Assembly (NCBI GenBank): GCA_945862145.1
Contig: CAMAXE010000014.1
Coordinates: 1-64,000, forward strand
Direction: 5' to 3'
From: Klebsiella pneumoniae
GTDB lineage: Bacteria; Pseudomonadota; Gammaproteobacteria; Pseudomonadales; UBA5518
DNA: 64,000 bases
The translations under genes were made by a program, and so were the position numbers. Position 1 is the first letter of the stretch. Each line of letters begins with the position of its first letter. Of the stretch, positions 15,284-24,294 are shown in pieces. The notes below the pieces were generated by a model. That model was not told the origin of the DNA. It did no database searches and saw only the letters and a list, made by a program, of their open reading frames with translations.

Positions 15284-17464
15284 ATGCGCACTTCACACCG
15301 TTTCCCGCTGAGTTCCCTCGCGCGTCACATCGCCCTTGCAGGCTTGGCCTCGTCGGTGCTCGCGCCGGCCATTGCCACGGCACAGGACGGCGGCTCGATG
15401 CTCGAGGAGATCATCGTCACGGCCCAGAAACGCGAGGAGAACCTGCAGGACGTGGCCATATCAGTGGCCGCCTTCAGTGGACGGCAGATGGCTGAGCTCG
15501 GGCTGACGCACGCCACCGATCTGGTCAAACAGGTTCCGGGACTCAAAGTCTCGGGCGCCGGCGGCGGCACCGTGGCGGCCTTCAGCATCCGCGGCGTCAC
15601 GCAGAACGATTTCGCAGGGGGACAGGAGTCGCCTGTTGCGGTGTACGTGGACGAGGCCTATATCAGCCAGAGCTACGTCACGGGCTTCAGCCTCTTCGAT
15701 CTGGAGCGCGCTGAGGTGCTGCGCGGCCCGCAGGGCACGCTTTTCGGACGCAATGCCACGGGCGGCCTGGTGCAGTATGTGACGCGCAAACCTTCGCAGG
15801 AGGCAGAGGGTTATGTGGACCTGCAACTCGGTGAGGACGGACGTCAGCGCGCCGAGGCAGCTGTGGGTGGCGGACTCGGCAGTTCGGTCTCCGGCAGGTT
15901 GTCTGCCGTGCGCGAGAAAGACGACGGCCTGATGCGCAACGACATCGGCCCGAACACCATGGAGACCGACAACTACGCGCTCCGCGGGCAGTTACTGATC
16001 GAGGTCTCGCCGGATGTCGATGTGTTGCTAAAGGCGCAGTACGGCAAGGAAGACGGCACCAGAGGTGGGTACTCCCACCGGGTGGCTTACAACGGCGCGT
16101 TTACCAAAAACCCTGTTGCCACGGACTTCTTCGGCTACCGCGATGCTGACGGTGACCCTTTCACAGTCTCGCAGGACTTCGATGGCTATTACTCGGCTGA
16201 GCTGACGGATCTTCTTGCCCGCATCGAATGGCGAGCGGGCGACATCACGGTAACCTCGGTCAGCAATTACCAGGACATCGAGCACGGTTACGGCGAAGAC
16301 GCCGATGTTTCCCCGAACGACATCTACAACTACGAGGCCGCGAACGACGTCAGCCAGGTATCGCAGGAATTCCGCATTGCATGGGACACCGACTCCATGC
16401 GCAACGTGATCGGCGCTTTTTACCTGCGCATCGATGGCAACCACGACACTCGTCAGACGGGTGATGCCTATTTCGGTACGGGTGTGGGTTACCCCGCTGG
16501 CACAGCGGAACTCACCATGACCGACCAGGAAACCGAGACCTGGGCGATCTTCGGCCAGACCGATATCGATCTTGCCGAACTCTGGACGCTCACCCTCGGC
16601 GGCCGCGTAAACCGCGACTCCAAGGACTTCGACTTCTTCTCGACCGACATCTACTTCCTGCAGGGCGGCGATTTCGGGTATCAGGACTCCTTCTCGGACA
16701 CCGACTGGTCGGCCAAGGCACAGCTGAATTACCGCCCGACAGATGGCTGGCTGCTCTACGCCGGGGTGAGCCGCGGCATCAAGTCGGGTGGCTTCAACCA
16801 GCCGCTCTTCCCGATCGCGGCCAGTGATTTCCCGTTCAAGGGCGAGACACTGGTCTCCTTCGAAGTGGGGATGAAGGCAGACCTCACCGACACCATGCGT
16901 CTGAACGCATCGGCCTTCTACTACGACTACAGCGACTATCAGGCCTACTCTTTCGACGGCTTCGCGACCTTCCTGTTCAATGCCGACGCCGAGAGCTACG
17001 GCGCGGAATTCGAGTTTGTCGCCAACCCCGTCGAAGGTCTCGACATCATGCTCGGCCTCGCCTGGCTGGACACCGAGGCGACAGACGTTCCGGCCACCAT
17101 CTCGGCCACCGGGAAGGAAACGCCTCCGCTGTCGCCAGACTTCAGCTTCAACAGCCTGATTCGTTACGAATGGCCGGCGCTCGGCGGCACGCTGAACGTG
17201 CAACTCGACTACGGCTGGCAGGACGACCAGAACTTCAACCTGATCTACACGCCGGTCGTCGAGGAGAAGGCCTATGGCATCGCCAACCTCCGGCTCGGCT
17301 ATGCGAGCCCCGACGACACCTGGTCTGCCGCGGTCTGGGTGAAGAACGTGGGCGATGAGGACTACCGCACCTACAGCTTCGATACGACTGCCTTCTTCGG
17401 TTCCACGGAGGACGTGCCCGGCCTCGAGCGCTGGTTCGGCGGCGGTGTTACCTATCGCTGGTGA
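15284..17464 (+). CDS. TonB-dependent outer-membrane receptor
   Basis: The 726-aa product begins with a signal peptide ending near ATAQDG (residue 34), followed by EEIIVTAQKREENLQDV, a TonB-box-like start, and a plug domain with FSIRGVTQNDF and LRGPQGTLFGRNATGG. The rest is a 22-strand barrel ending in RWFGGGVTYRW with a C-terminal aromatic, as required for Bam recognition. AAGGAG stands eight bases before the ATG. The family imports siderophores, but this IIVTAQKR type is common for sugars, aromatics and other nutrients in aquatic bacteria. Its place behind the aldehyde dehydrogenase suggests that it brings in the substrate of this pathway. Energy could come from the TonB2 cluster at 55937-63477. 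Confidence 0.95.
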   Translation: MRTSHRFPLSSLARHIALAGLASSVLAPAIATAQDGGSMLEEIIVTAQKREENLQDVAISVAAFSGRQMAELGLTHATDLVKQVPGLKVSGAGGGTVAAFSIRGVTQNDFAGGQESPVAVYVDEAYISQSYVTGFSLFDLERAEVLRGPQGTLFGRNATGGLVQYVTRKPSQEAEGYVDLQLGEDGRQRAEAAVGGGLGSSVSGRLSAVREKDDGLMRNDIGPNTMETDNYALRGQLLIEVSPDVDVLLKAQYGKEDGTRGGYSHRVAYNGAFTKNPVATDFFGYRDADGDPFTVSQDFDGYYSAELTDLLARIEWRAGDITVTSVSNYQDIEHGYGEDADVSPNDIYNYEAANDVSQVSQEFRIAWDTDSMRNVIGAFYLRIDGNHDTRQTGDAYFGTGVGYPAGTAELTMTDQETETWAIFGQTDIDLAELWTLTLGGRVNRDSKDFDFFSTDIYFLQGGDFGYQDSFSDTDWSAKAQLNYRPTDGWLLYAGVSRGIKSGGFNQPLFPIAASDFPFKGETLVSFEVGMKADLTDTMRLNASAFYYDYSDYQAYSFDGFATFLFNADAESYGAEFEFVANPVEGLDIMLGLAWLDTEATDVPATISATGKETPPLSPDFSFNSLIRYEWPALGGTLNVQLDYGWQDDQNFNLIYTPVVEEKAYGIANLRLGYASPDDTWSAAVWVKNVGDEDYRTYSFDTTAFFGSTEDVPGLERWFGGGVTYRW

Positions 17465-17472
17465 CAAGCGGT

Positions 17473-17534
17473 TGAATCCGTAGGCACGCTTTTCGCGTCC
17501 AATTCGGCAAGAGGGGGCAGGATCCTGCCCTCTC
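17473..17534 (+). repeat. Dispersed repeat with terminal hairpin, copy 1
   Basis: TGAATCCGT, then CGCTTTTCGCGTCCAAT, then a 12-bp stem (17511-17522 with 17523-17534, one G-T pair) centred on GGATCC. About four in five positions match copy 2 at 20284. It follows the TonB receptor by nine bases and can act as its terminator although no T-tract is present. The stretch 17535-17660 holds no gene. Confidence 0.75.
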
Positions 17535-17660
17535 AGGCCGGCATCGACTGTCCATCGGGCGCCACCGCCGTTGCATCTTGATGCCCCGACCTCAAAGCTT
17601 CAAGAATGACATTCTCTACAGCGCCGGGGATATAACCGGCCCAGCACAACGGGCGAACCC

Positions 17661-20273
17661 ATGATCCATCGAAGCCTTGCAGCGCTGCTCGTCATCCTTT
17701 TCTCGGGCGTTACGGTCGCCAGTGAAGAGATCCCCCTCGGTATCCTCCCCGATACCGCCACCCCACTCGCCTACCGCCTCAACCTCACGGTAGTACCCGA
17801 GCGCGAGCGCTTCTCCGGGCACGCCGAGATCGACGTGCAGCTCAAGGCGCCGACACGCTCACTGTTCCTGCATGGTCGTGGGCTCGATGTGTCGCGCGTG
17901 CATGCGCTGGTGGACGGGCGCGGGGTGAGGGCTACGTACCACGAAGTCGAGCCCTCGGGCGTGGCGCGCCTTGATTTCAAGCGCCCGCTGGCGGCCGGTA
18001 AGGCCACATTGGTATTCGACTACGACGCCGCCTTCGGCGATAGCGCCTCCGGGCTCTACCGGGTCAAGGTGGCTGGCGAGTGGTATGCGTGGACACAGTT
18101 CGAGTCCATCGACGCACGTGCGGCTTTCCCGGGTTTCGATCAGCCTGGCTACAAGACGCCGTTCAGCGTGTCGCTGAACACCCGCCGCGGTGATATGGCG
18201 ATCAGCAATGCGCCTGAAACCGGCACCGAGCGCCACGGCAAGCTGGTGAAGCACAGATTCGAGGCGACCAAGCCCCTGCCAACCTATCTGGTGGCTTTCG
18301 TGGTGGGCCCCTTCGCCACCGCGAGCGGTGCAGTCCCGCCCACCCCACAGCGCAGTGCGCCGCTGCCCGTGCGCATCGTCGGCACGCAGCCGTACAAAGA
18401 CCGACTGGACTTTGCGCTGCAGAACACCGCGCCGATCGTGAAATTGCTGGAGAACTATTTCGGGAGCCCCTTCCCCTTCCCCAAGCTCGACCAGATCGGA
18501 TCCCCCGTGATGCCGGGCGCGATGGAGAACGCCGGCGCAGACATCTATGGCGACACCATCTTGCTGTTCGACGAGGACGCTCCGGTAAGCCAGAAGCAGA
18601 CCTTCGGCATGGTTGTGGCCCACGAGCTGGCACATCAGTGGTTTGGCGATCTGGTCACGCCTGCTTGGTGGGACGATATCTGGCTGAACGAGAGCTTCGC
18701 TGAATGGATGGGCTACCGCATCGGCAACGAGTGGCGGCCGGATCTCAAGATCGGTGCCGATGCCCTCGATGCAGGCTTCTCGGCCATGAGCCTGGACGCA
18801 CTTGCAGCGGGCCGGCCGATCCACCAGCCCATCGCCACCAATGGCGAGATCGACAGCGCTTTCGATGCCGTCACCTACGGCAAGGGCGGGCACATCGTTG
18901 CGATGATCGCGGCCTACCTGGGTGATGAACGTTTCCGTGCTGGCGTGCGGCTGCACATGAAGCGCCATGCCTACGGCACGGCCACCACGGAGCAGTTCTT
19001 CAATTCGCTCTCAGCCGCTGCGGGCGATGCGCGTGTTCTTGCTTCGCTGAAGGGTTTTGTCGATCAGCAGGGCGTGCCGCTCATCCGGCTTGAGCGCAAG
19101 GGCAGCGGTCTTGCCGTGAGCCAGCAGCGCTATGCGCTTCTGGGTACGCAGATGCCGGCGCAGCAGTGGATCATTCCGTTGTGCGTGCGGGTGGGCGAGA
19201 CGCGCAATTGTTCGCTGCTCGATTCCCGATCGGCCACGCTGCCTGTCGCCGGCAGCGGCCCGATCATGCCCAATGCCGGCGGCACGGGGTATTACCGGTT
19301 CTCGCTGCCCGAGGCGGAGTGGCGTGCCCTGATCGCAGAGGCCCCGCGTCTGCCGCCGGGTGAGGCGCTCGCCCTCAATGACAGCCTGTGGGCGGCGTTC
19401 CGCGCGGGCGATGTCGCACCTTCGCTGCTGCTAGATGCCGCCATATCCATGCTGGGCAACGACTATTCGAACGCGGCGGTGGAGGGCGGCCAGCGGCTTG
19501 CAGGGCTGCGTTCCCGCGGGCTCATTCCGCCTGCGGCCGTTCCCGGCTACCGCGCCTTCATTGCGAGAACCTACGGGCCGGTACTCGAGCGGCTGGGCTT
19601 TGATCCGCGCGCCGGTCATCACGGTGCGGAGGATCCCGATCGGCAGAAACTGCGTTCGGCCCTCGTCTCCCTGCTGGCCGCGGAGGCGCAGGATTCCGCA
19701 CTGCAAACCCGTCTGGCCGCTGCGGCTACGGCGCGGCTGGCTGGAGATACGGCGGCCTTGGATGACACCTTCCTCGGGGATGCGCTGCGGGCGAAGGTGG
19801 CGCTCGGGGGCGAGGCAGCCGCGAGCCCGCTCTTCGAGCGCGCCGTCAGCAGTGATGAAACACTGTTCCGTGATGCATCGATCGCCGCGATTGCCGCCAC
19901 TGGCGATTCTGCAACGGGCCGTTGGGTGCTGGCCCATATAGATGATGAGCGGCTGCGCTCCGGTGACAGGCTCTGGTTGCTGACAGGGCTGATGCGTGAG
20001 CCCGGCACCCGCGACATGGCCTACGGCTGGATGCTCGAGCACTACGGGCAACTGGTCGAGGGGGCGGGCATTTTCGTGTCTTCGGCCTTGCCTCGGTTTC
20101 CGTCGGGTTTCTGTTCTCGGGATGCCGCGGATGCGGTTGAAACGGCGATCCGTCCGCAGGTGCTGAAGTACGGACGCGGTGCGCTGGAGCTCGATCGCAG
20201 TGTCGAGCAGATCCGTTCCTGCGGCTTGTTGCGCGCGCGACGCGAGGCCGACATCGCCGCGCTCTTCCCTTAG
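17661..20273 (+). CDS. M1 family metallo-aminopeptidase, exported
   Basis: The 870-aa product has a signal peptide (HRSLAALLVILFSGVTVAS, ending near residue 21). The M1 core follows: GAMEN at 286-290 binds the substrate N-terminus, HELAH at 321-325 and Glu344 in NESFAEW bind zinc, and a C-terminal ERAP1-like helical region runs from about 540. M1 enzymes remove N-terminal residues from peptides. Export suggests digestion of peptides in the periplasm or outside the cell. The gene is flanked by two copies of a dispersed hairpin repeat and is not obviously in an operon. The sequence does not show which residue it prefers. Confidence 0.94.
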   Translation: MIHRSLAALLVILFSGVTVASEEIPLGILPDTATPLAYRLNLTVVPERERFSGHAEIDVQLKAPTRSLFLHGRGLDVSRVHALVDGRGVRATYHEVEPSGVARLDFKRPLAAGKATLVFDYDAAFGDSASGLYRVKVAGEWYAWTQFESIDARAAFPGFDQPGYKTPFSVSLNTRRGDMAISNAPETGTERHGKLVKHRFEATKPLPTYLVAFVVGPFATASGAVPPTPQRSAPLPVRIVGTQPYKDRLDFALQNTAPIVKLLENYFGSPFPFPKLDQIGSPVMPGAMENAGADIYGDTILLFDEDAPVSQKQTFGMVVAHELAHQWFGDLVTPAWWDDIWLNESFAEWMGYRIGNEWRPDLKIGADALDAGFSAMSLDALAAGRPIHQPIATNGEIDSAFDAVTYGKGGHIVAMIAAYLGDERFRAGVRLHMKRHAYGTATTEQFFNSLSAAAGDARVLASLKGFVDQQGVPLIRLERKGSGLAVSQQRYALLGTQMPAQQWIIPLCVRVGETRNCSLLDSRSATLPVAGSGPIMPNAGGTGYYRFSLPEAEWRALIAEAPRLPPGEALALNDSLWAAFRAGDVAPSLLLDAAISMLGNDYSNAAVEGGQRLAGLRSRGLIPPAAVPGYRAFIARTYGPVLERLGFDPRAGHHGAEDPDRQKLRSALVSLLAAEAQDSALQTRLAAAATARLAGDTAALDDTFLGDALRAKVALGGEAAASPLFERAVSSDETLFRDASIAAIAATGDSATGRWVLAHIDDERLRSGDRLWLLTGLMREPGTRDMAYGWMLEHYGQLVEGAGIFVSSALPRFPSGFCSRDAADAVETAIRPQVLKYGRGALELDRSVEQIRSCGLLRARREADIAALFP

Positions 20274-20283
20274 ATCCGGGGGC

Positions 20284-20343
20284 TGAATCCGTCCGCGCGC
20301 TTTCCGCGTCCAATCCGGTAAGAGGGGTAGAACCCTGCCCCTT
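20284..20343 (+). repeat. Dispersed repeat with terminal hairpin, copy 2
   Basis: TGAATCCGT, then CGCTTTCCGCGTCCAAT, then an 8-bp stem (20323-20330 with 20335-20342, loop AACC). It follows the aminopeptidase stop by ten bases and is a likely terminator. The following 20344-20371 holds a short inverted repeat (GGTCCAC and GTGGACC). Confidence 0.75.
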
Positions 20344-20460
20344 GGTCCACGTTTACAAGGAAAAGTGGACCCTGCGCGTGCCGCCCGCGATGCATATTGG
20401 CCTCGAGATGGGCATCGGCGAGGCCGTGATGAAGGGAATGAAAGGCGACATCAGGGCATG

Positions 20461-20483
20461 TCGCGCGCATGGCGCGCTCCTAC
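20461..20483 (+). repeat. REP-like palindrome
   Basis: TCGCGCGC-ATG-GCGCGCTCCTAC, the exact complement of the unit at 215-237. It lies in the otherwise gene-free stretch 20372-20537. Confidence 0.8.
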
Positions 20484-20537
20484 GCCCGAACCGGCGATAT
20501 GCCTGCGATTTCGGACTCAAGAGGTGTAAGGTTGTAC

Positions 20538-20566
20538 TTGACACATGTCGGGCCTTGTCAGATATT
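20538..20566 (+). promoter_or_regulatory. Promoter of the higBA locus
   Basis: TTGACA (20538-20543), a 17-base spacer and GATATT (20561-20566). It lies just before the GTG of the higB remnant and should drive the intact higA gene. Confidence 0.7.
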
Positions 20567-20572
20567 TCACCC

Positions 20573-20674
20573 GTGATCAGGACCTTCAGAAACAAGGAAC
20601 TTGCAGCCCTTTGGGCAGGAACGAGAACACGTGTCGACCACAGACTTCGCGTCGATTTCGAGCAGTACCACTGA
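20573..20674 (+). pseudogene. higB: higB toxin with internal in-frame deletion
   Basis: From GTG 20573 a 33-codon frame reads VIRTFRNKELAALW at the start and RLRVDFEQYH at the end. These match the first residues (typically MI(R/K)TFRHKGL) and last residues (VD(Y/F)E(Q/D)YH) of HigB-type toxins, which are about 92 aa. The middle of about 60 residues, including the mRNA-interferase core, is missing with the frame kept. CGTGTCGAC and CGCGTCGAT flank the join and may be the short repeats that recombined. The promoter and the higA gene are in the usual places. Confidence 0.75.
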
Positions 20675-20685
20675 GAGAACCCGCC

Positions 20686-20997
20686 ATGACCGACATTGCC
20701 GTCCGTCGCAGCCGCAAGCGTCGCCCCACGCACCCGGGCGTGCTGCTCAATGACACCGTCTTGCCGGCGCTGGGTCGCTCGAAGGCAGAGATCGCCAGGC
20801 TGCTCGGCATATCGCGGCAGTCGCTGTACGCCATTCTCGCGGGAGCCCAGCCGGTGACGCCCACCACGGCCGTGAAGCTCGGCAAGCTGTGCGGCAACGG
20901 CCCCGAGCTGTGGATGAGTATGCAGGCGGCGTATGACTTGTGGGGTGCTGAGAGGGAAGTGGATGTCACCGGCATCCCGACGTTGAAGTCGGCGTGA
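20686..20997 (+). CDS. higA: HigA-family antitoxin, orphan
   Basis: The 103-aa product starts with RRPTHPGVLLNDTVLPALG, the hallmark of HigA, and continues into an XRE-type helix-turn-helix (KAEIARLLGISRQSLYAILA, about residues 31-50). Antitoxins of this family neutralise HigB and repress their own promoter. The ATG at 20686 lies 11 bases after the stop of the toxin remnant. Since the toxin is internally deleted, HigA here has lost its adjacent target and can serve only as a repressor or as protection against a related toxin elsewhere. Confidence 0.92.
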   Translation: MTDIAVRRSRKRRPTHPGVLLNDTVLPALGRSKAEIARLLGISRQSLYAILAGAQPVTPTTAVKLGKLCGNGPELWMSMQAAYDLWGAEREVDVTGIPTLKSA

Positions 20998-21005
20998 CTT
21001 TCATA

Positions 21006-21028
21006 TCGCGCGCATCGCGCGCTCGTAC
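21006..21028 (+). repeat. REP-like palindrome
   Basis: TCGCGCGC-AT-CGCGCGCTCGTACG, a variant with the TCGTACG tail of the array at 1-204. It lies between higA and the phosphatase gene, which converge. Nothing else is seen in 21029-21118. Confidence 0.7.
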
Positions 21029-21118
21029 GTGGAATCCTGGGCAGGACGCGCCATGCCACCGATGCGCGCTCTCGGTCAGCGTAGCTGACGGCAAAGTGCC
21101 CCCTGCGCTGCCGGACGC

Positions 21119-22573
21119 TCAGCCAGTGCCAATGCCGCCAGCAAGGCCGGGTTGGTGGCACAGCGCCATGCAGGTGATGTCATCCGACTGTGCCATGCCG
21201 CCTGTAAAGGCGTCCACAGCTGCCAGCAGGTGGTCGATGCATTCCCCAGGGCCCTCGCAGCGCACGCTCTCAAAGGCTGCCTTTACGCGCTCCATGCCAA
21301 ACTCCCGGAAGCTCGCGTCCATCGCTTCGGTAATGCCATCGCTGATGAACAGCACCGTGTCGCCGGCCTGCAAGCTCACGGTCGCCGCCGCATAGCGTTG
21401 CTGGCCGCGAACACCTAGAGCCCGGCCTTTGGGGGCCTCCAGCCAGCGTGCGACGCCGGTATGGGGGACGAGCAGGGGCTGCACGTGGCCGGCATTGACG
21501 AAGGCCAAGGTCCCTGTCGCCGGTTGGTACTGTGCATAGACGGCTGTCACGAACAGCATCTCCGCGTTGCCCTCATGCAGCAGTGCGTTGGCCGCGGCGA
21601 CCAGCATGGCAGGCTCGTTGGCAGTGGCGCCCTCGGCCGGCTGCAAGGCGGTCGTGCGCAGGACGCTTTTGGCCGACATGCCAAACAGGCCGGCGGCAAT
21701 GCCTTTTCCGCAGACATCCGCCACGACGAGGCACACGGCACCGTCCTGGGCAGCGAAGTGATCATAGAAATCGCCACCGATATCCTGGGCGGGCCGCATC
21801 ATCCCCTGGACCGCAAAGGCAGACGTCGCGGGCCACGGGCTGGGCAGGAGTGCTTGCTGCAGCTTCGCAGCGACGTTGATTTCTTCCTGCAGTTTCACCA
21901 GATGTAGCGACTCCCGATGCTGCAACAGGTAACCGATCTTCCGATCGCGATGGACAATGGCGCCGCCGATGACGCAGAGACCGACCAGGGTCAGGAATTC
22001 CTGAAAAGCAAACAGCCGGGAGGTGCTCGTCTCCGGCAAGAACAGGAAGATCGCCAGGGTGCCAAATACGAATACACAGGAATTAAGCAGGCCTCGCGAT
22101 TTCCAGTCCACGATGTACAAAAAGTTCGTCGCAACGAGCAGCGTGGACAGGCGCAAGAATTTGCCCCGCGTGATGATGGCTATGATGGCTAACACGAGCA
22201 GTCCCAAGATCAGGCCGAGCAGATGCAGCGTGAGCAGTCGTTCGGCCAAGGGGCGGTTTCCGGCTGCACGGGGGTGCCTTAGCGCAAGGGCCAGCAGGGC
22301 ACTCACGACGAGGACGACATGGCTGGTAAAGATCAGAACGTCAGTCAGGTCAATCGTTGCAGAGCCGGTAAGGTGAGCCGCGATTCGCTCGCTGTCCGCC
22401 ACGGCAAAGAACGGCGCCACCATAACGATGGCGAGGCCAGCGTAAGGCGCGAGCGACAGGTTTGCCTGAAATCGCCGCTCCACGAGCCACTTGCGCTCGT
22501 CCGTGCTCAAACTGGCCAGCAGCCGAGACTCGACCAGCCAGTCGGGAAGGCATCGACCCAACGCAGTCAGCAT
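21119..22573 (-). CDS. Membrane-bound SpoIIE/RsbU-type PP2C phosphatase
   Basis: The 484-aa product has an N-terminal membrane region of about six helices (residues 40-210), a short coiled-coil-like linker (HRESLHLVKLQEEINVAAKL) and a C-terminal PP2C-SpoIIE domain. Metal-binding motifs are IGGDFYDHF, VADVCGKGIAAGLF, ISDGITEA and SDDITCM. Such phosphatases remove phosphate from a Ser on STAS-domain proteins. It is the last gene of a four-gene operon, 13 bp after the permease-GHKL fusion and two genes after a STAS protein, which is the expected substrate. The membrane part could sense a signal or pair with the permease. Confidence 0.92.
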   Translation of the reverse strand: MLTALGRCLPDWLVESRLLASLSTDERKWLVERRFQANLSLAPYAGLAIVMVAPFFAVADSERIAAHLTGSATIDLTDVLIFTSHVVLVVSALLALALRHPRAAGNRPLAERLLTLHLLGLILGLLVLAIIAIITRGKFLRLSTLLVATNFLYIVDWKSRGLLNSCVFVFGTLAIFLFLPETSTSRLFAFQEFLTLVGLCVIGGAIVHRDRKIGYLLQHRESLHLVKLQEEINVAAKLQQALLPSPWPATSAFAVQGMMRPAQDIGGDFYDHFAAQDGAVCLVVADVCGKGIAAGLFGMSAKSVLRTTALQPAEGATANEPAMLVAAANALLHEGNAEMLFVTAVYAQYQPATGTLAFVNAGHVQPLLVPHTGVARWLEAPKGRALGVRGQQRYAAATVSLQAGDTVLFISDGITEAMDASFREFGMERVKAAFESVRCEGPGECIDHLLAAVDAFTGGMAQSDDITCMALCHQPGLAGGIGTG

Positions 22574-22586
22574 GGGTCCATCCGTA

Positions 22587-24293
22587 TCAGTTTGCTATGC
22601 GCAGCAGCAGGTGGCAGCGGTCGCCGTCTGTTCTGACGCGCACACGTTCGGCGCGTTGGGCCAGCAGCCAGCCAGAGAGCTTGGCCATCCCTGTAGGGTC
22701 GTTCAGCAGGGTGTCGCGGTCAGGGCGAGTCTTGACCAGTTCGATGGCCTGTCCCTGATAGGACACGTCGATGTCCAGATGGTATTCGTCGAAGGCGATA
22801 TCCACGGTGATATCCCCCATCGCCAGGCCCGTGGCCAGCGATTCCATGACGTGATGCAGGGATTGGGTGGCCGTGGTGATGGTCTCTTGCAGGGCCGCAA
22901 CAGAAGCGCCGAACTGCAGCAATCCGTCGCGGATGGCAGCGTAGTTGTCCGTGCCCGCTGCCAGCGTGAGGCGGGTGCGGCGTGTGTTGCCCAGTTGCAT
23001 GACGTAGTTCAGCGCGAGCGCCACGATGGCGCTGAGGGAGACGGGTGAGTTCAGGATGGGCTTGAGGAAATGCGGTGCGTTCACATACAGGTGCGGCAGC
23101 AGGCCGGCACTGAGTCCGAATGACAGGGCGCAACCCGCCATCAGGATGCGGCGCGTGTCGAGCAGCCTGGAGGTCAGCAGTTGGATGCCGGCCAGCATCA
23201 TGAAACAGCTGCAGTAGATCACCGCAGCCCCCGTGATGGGAGGCGGAAGTGCGGTGATGGTCGCGGCCACCTTGGGCATGAAGGCGCAAAACACCATGAG
23301 CAAGCCGAAGCTGTAGGCGATGCTGCGGCTCGTGGCGCCGCTGGCAATGGCCAGTCCGATGTTGCCGGAAGAGGTGTTGTGGCTCACGGTACCCAGCAGG
23401 CCGGCCGCGATGTTGCCAATACCCTGCGCGGTGGCGCCACGGCTCACAGACGCCATGTCCGTACGCTTCCAGTCCGAGTCGTTGATTTTCTGGCACAACG
23501 TCAGATCACCGACATTCTTTAGCGAAGTGGCGATGCAGGCGATGGTGAAGGGCAGCAGTAGCGACCATTCAAATGCGATGTTGGAAACGGCCCAGTGAGG
23601 CCAGCTGAACCACGGCTGATCCACGACCGACTGGACAGCGCTGGAGGATATGCAACCCAGTGCCAGCGCCGCGGCAACGCCGGCGCAGATTCCGATCAGC
23701 AACGGGAACAACTTGACCAGGCCACGACCCCAGGCGGTGCACCCGACCATGGTCGCCAGGCTAATGAGCCCGACGGCGAGGTTGCTTCCCTGGTCGGCAC
23801 CGGCACTCAGGGTGGCCGGGTCCGCCAACAGCCTGGGGAATCCTGGGGGCAGCACGGCGATGCCCACCATGGTCATGACGACACCGATCACCTCGGGTGG
23901 AAACAGCACTCTGATGCGTGGCAGCAGCCGCGCCAGAGCCACTTCCAGGGCGCCGGCTACCGCGGTCATGCCGAACAGGGTGGGCAGGCCATACCCGCCA
24001 CCGGCGAGGATGGCGGTAGAAAAAAACGCCGGGGCGACGATAGGCGGGCACAGGTAGCCAGAGCCGATGGGGCCGCGTCGGTTGGCCTGCAGGATCGCGC
24101 CCAGCCCGGTTACGATCATGCCCATGCGCAGGATGTTTTGCGTGTCGGCTGCCGAGGTCGCGAAGGCCGCCAGGGCGGCGGCCATCATCACCCATCCTGC
24201 CGCACCCATCAGTACTTGCTGCAGCCCCAGCGTAGCCAGTGCCGAAAGCGGCGGTGTATCGTCGACGCCGTACGTCAGGCTGCTGGGTTTCAT
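22587..24293 (-). CDS. NCS2 nucleobase permease fused to a GHKL (anti-sigma kinase)-like domain
   Basis: The 568-aa product has two parts. Residues 1-440 are a xanthine/uracil (NCS2) permease with many membrane helices, starting TYGVDDTPPLSALATLGLQQ and containing the family stretch GLLGTVSHNTSSGNIG. Residues 450-568 are soluble: after SLHHVMESLATGLA comes VDIAFDEYHLDIDVSYQG and then LLLRIAN, which resembles the small HATPase/RsbW-like fold more than any transporter tail. The classic G-boxes are weak, so ATP binding is not proven. One base separates its ATG from the STAS stop codon. A transporter carrying its own kinase-like domain, between a STAS gene and a SpoIIE phosphatase gene, suggests a sensor-transporter that phosphorylates the STAS protein. 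Confidence 0.82.
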   Translation of the reverse strand: MKPSSLTYGVDDTPPLSALATLGLQQVLMGAAGWVMMAAALAAFATSAADTQNILRMGMIVTGLGAILQANRRGPIGSGYLCPPIVAPAFFSTAILAGGGYGLPTLFGMTAVAGALEVALARLLPRIRVLFPPEVIGVVMTMVGIAVLPPGFPRLLADPATLSAGADQGSNLAVGLISLATMVGCTAWGRGLVKLFPLLIGICAGVAAALALGCISSSAVQSVVDQPWFSWPHWAVSNIAFEWSLLLPFTIACIATSLKNVGDLTLCQKINDSDWKRTDMASVSRGATAQGIGNIAAGLLGTVSHNTSSGNIGLAIASGATSRSIAYSFGLLMVFCAFMPKVAATITALPPPITGAAVIYCSCFMMLAGIQLLTSRLLDTRRILMAGCALSFGLSAGLLPHLYVNAPHFLKPILNSPVSLSAIVALALNYVMQLGNTRRTRLTLAAGTDNYAAIRDGLLQFGASVAALQETITTATQSLHHVMESLATGLAMGDITVDIAFDEYHLDIDVSYQGQAIELVKTRPDRDTLLNDPTGMAKLSGWLLAQRAERVRVRTDGDRCHLLLRIAN

Positions 24294-24294
24294 G

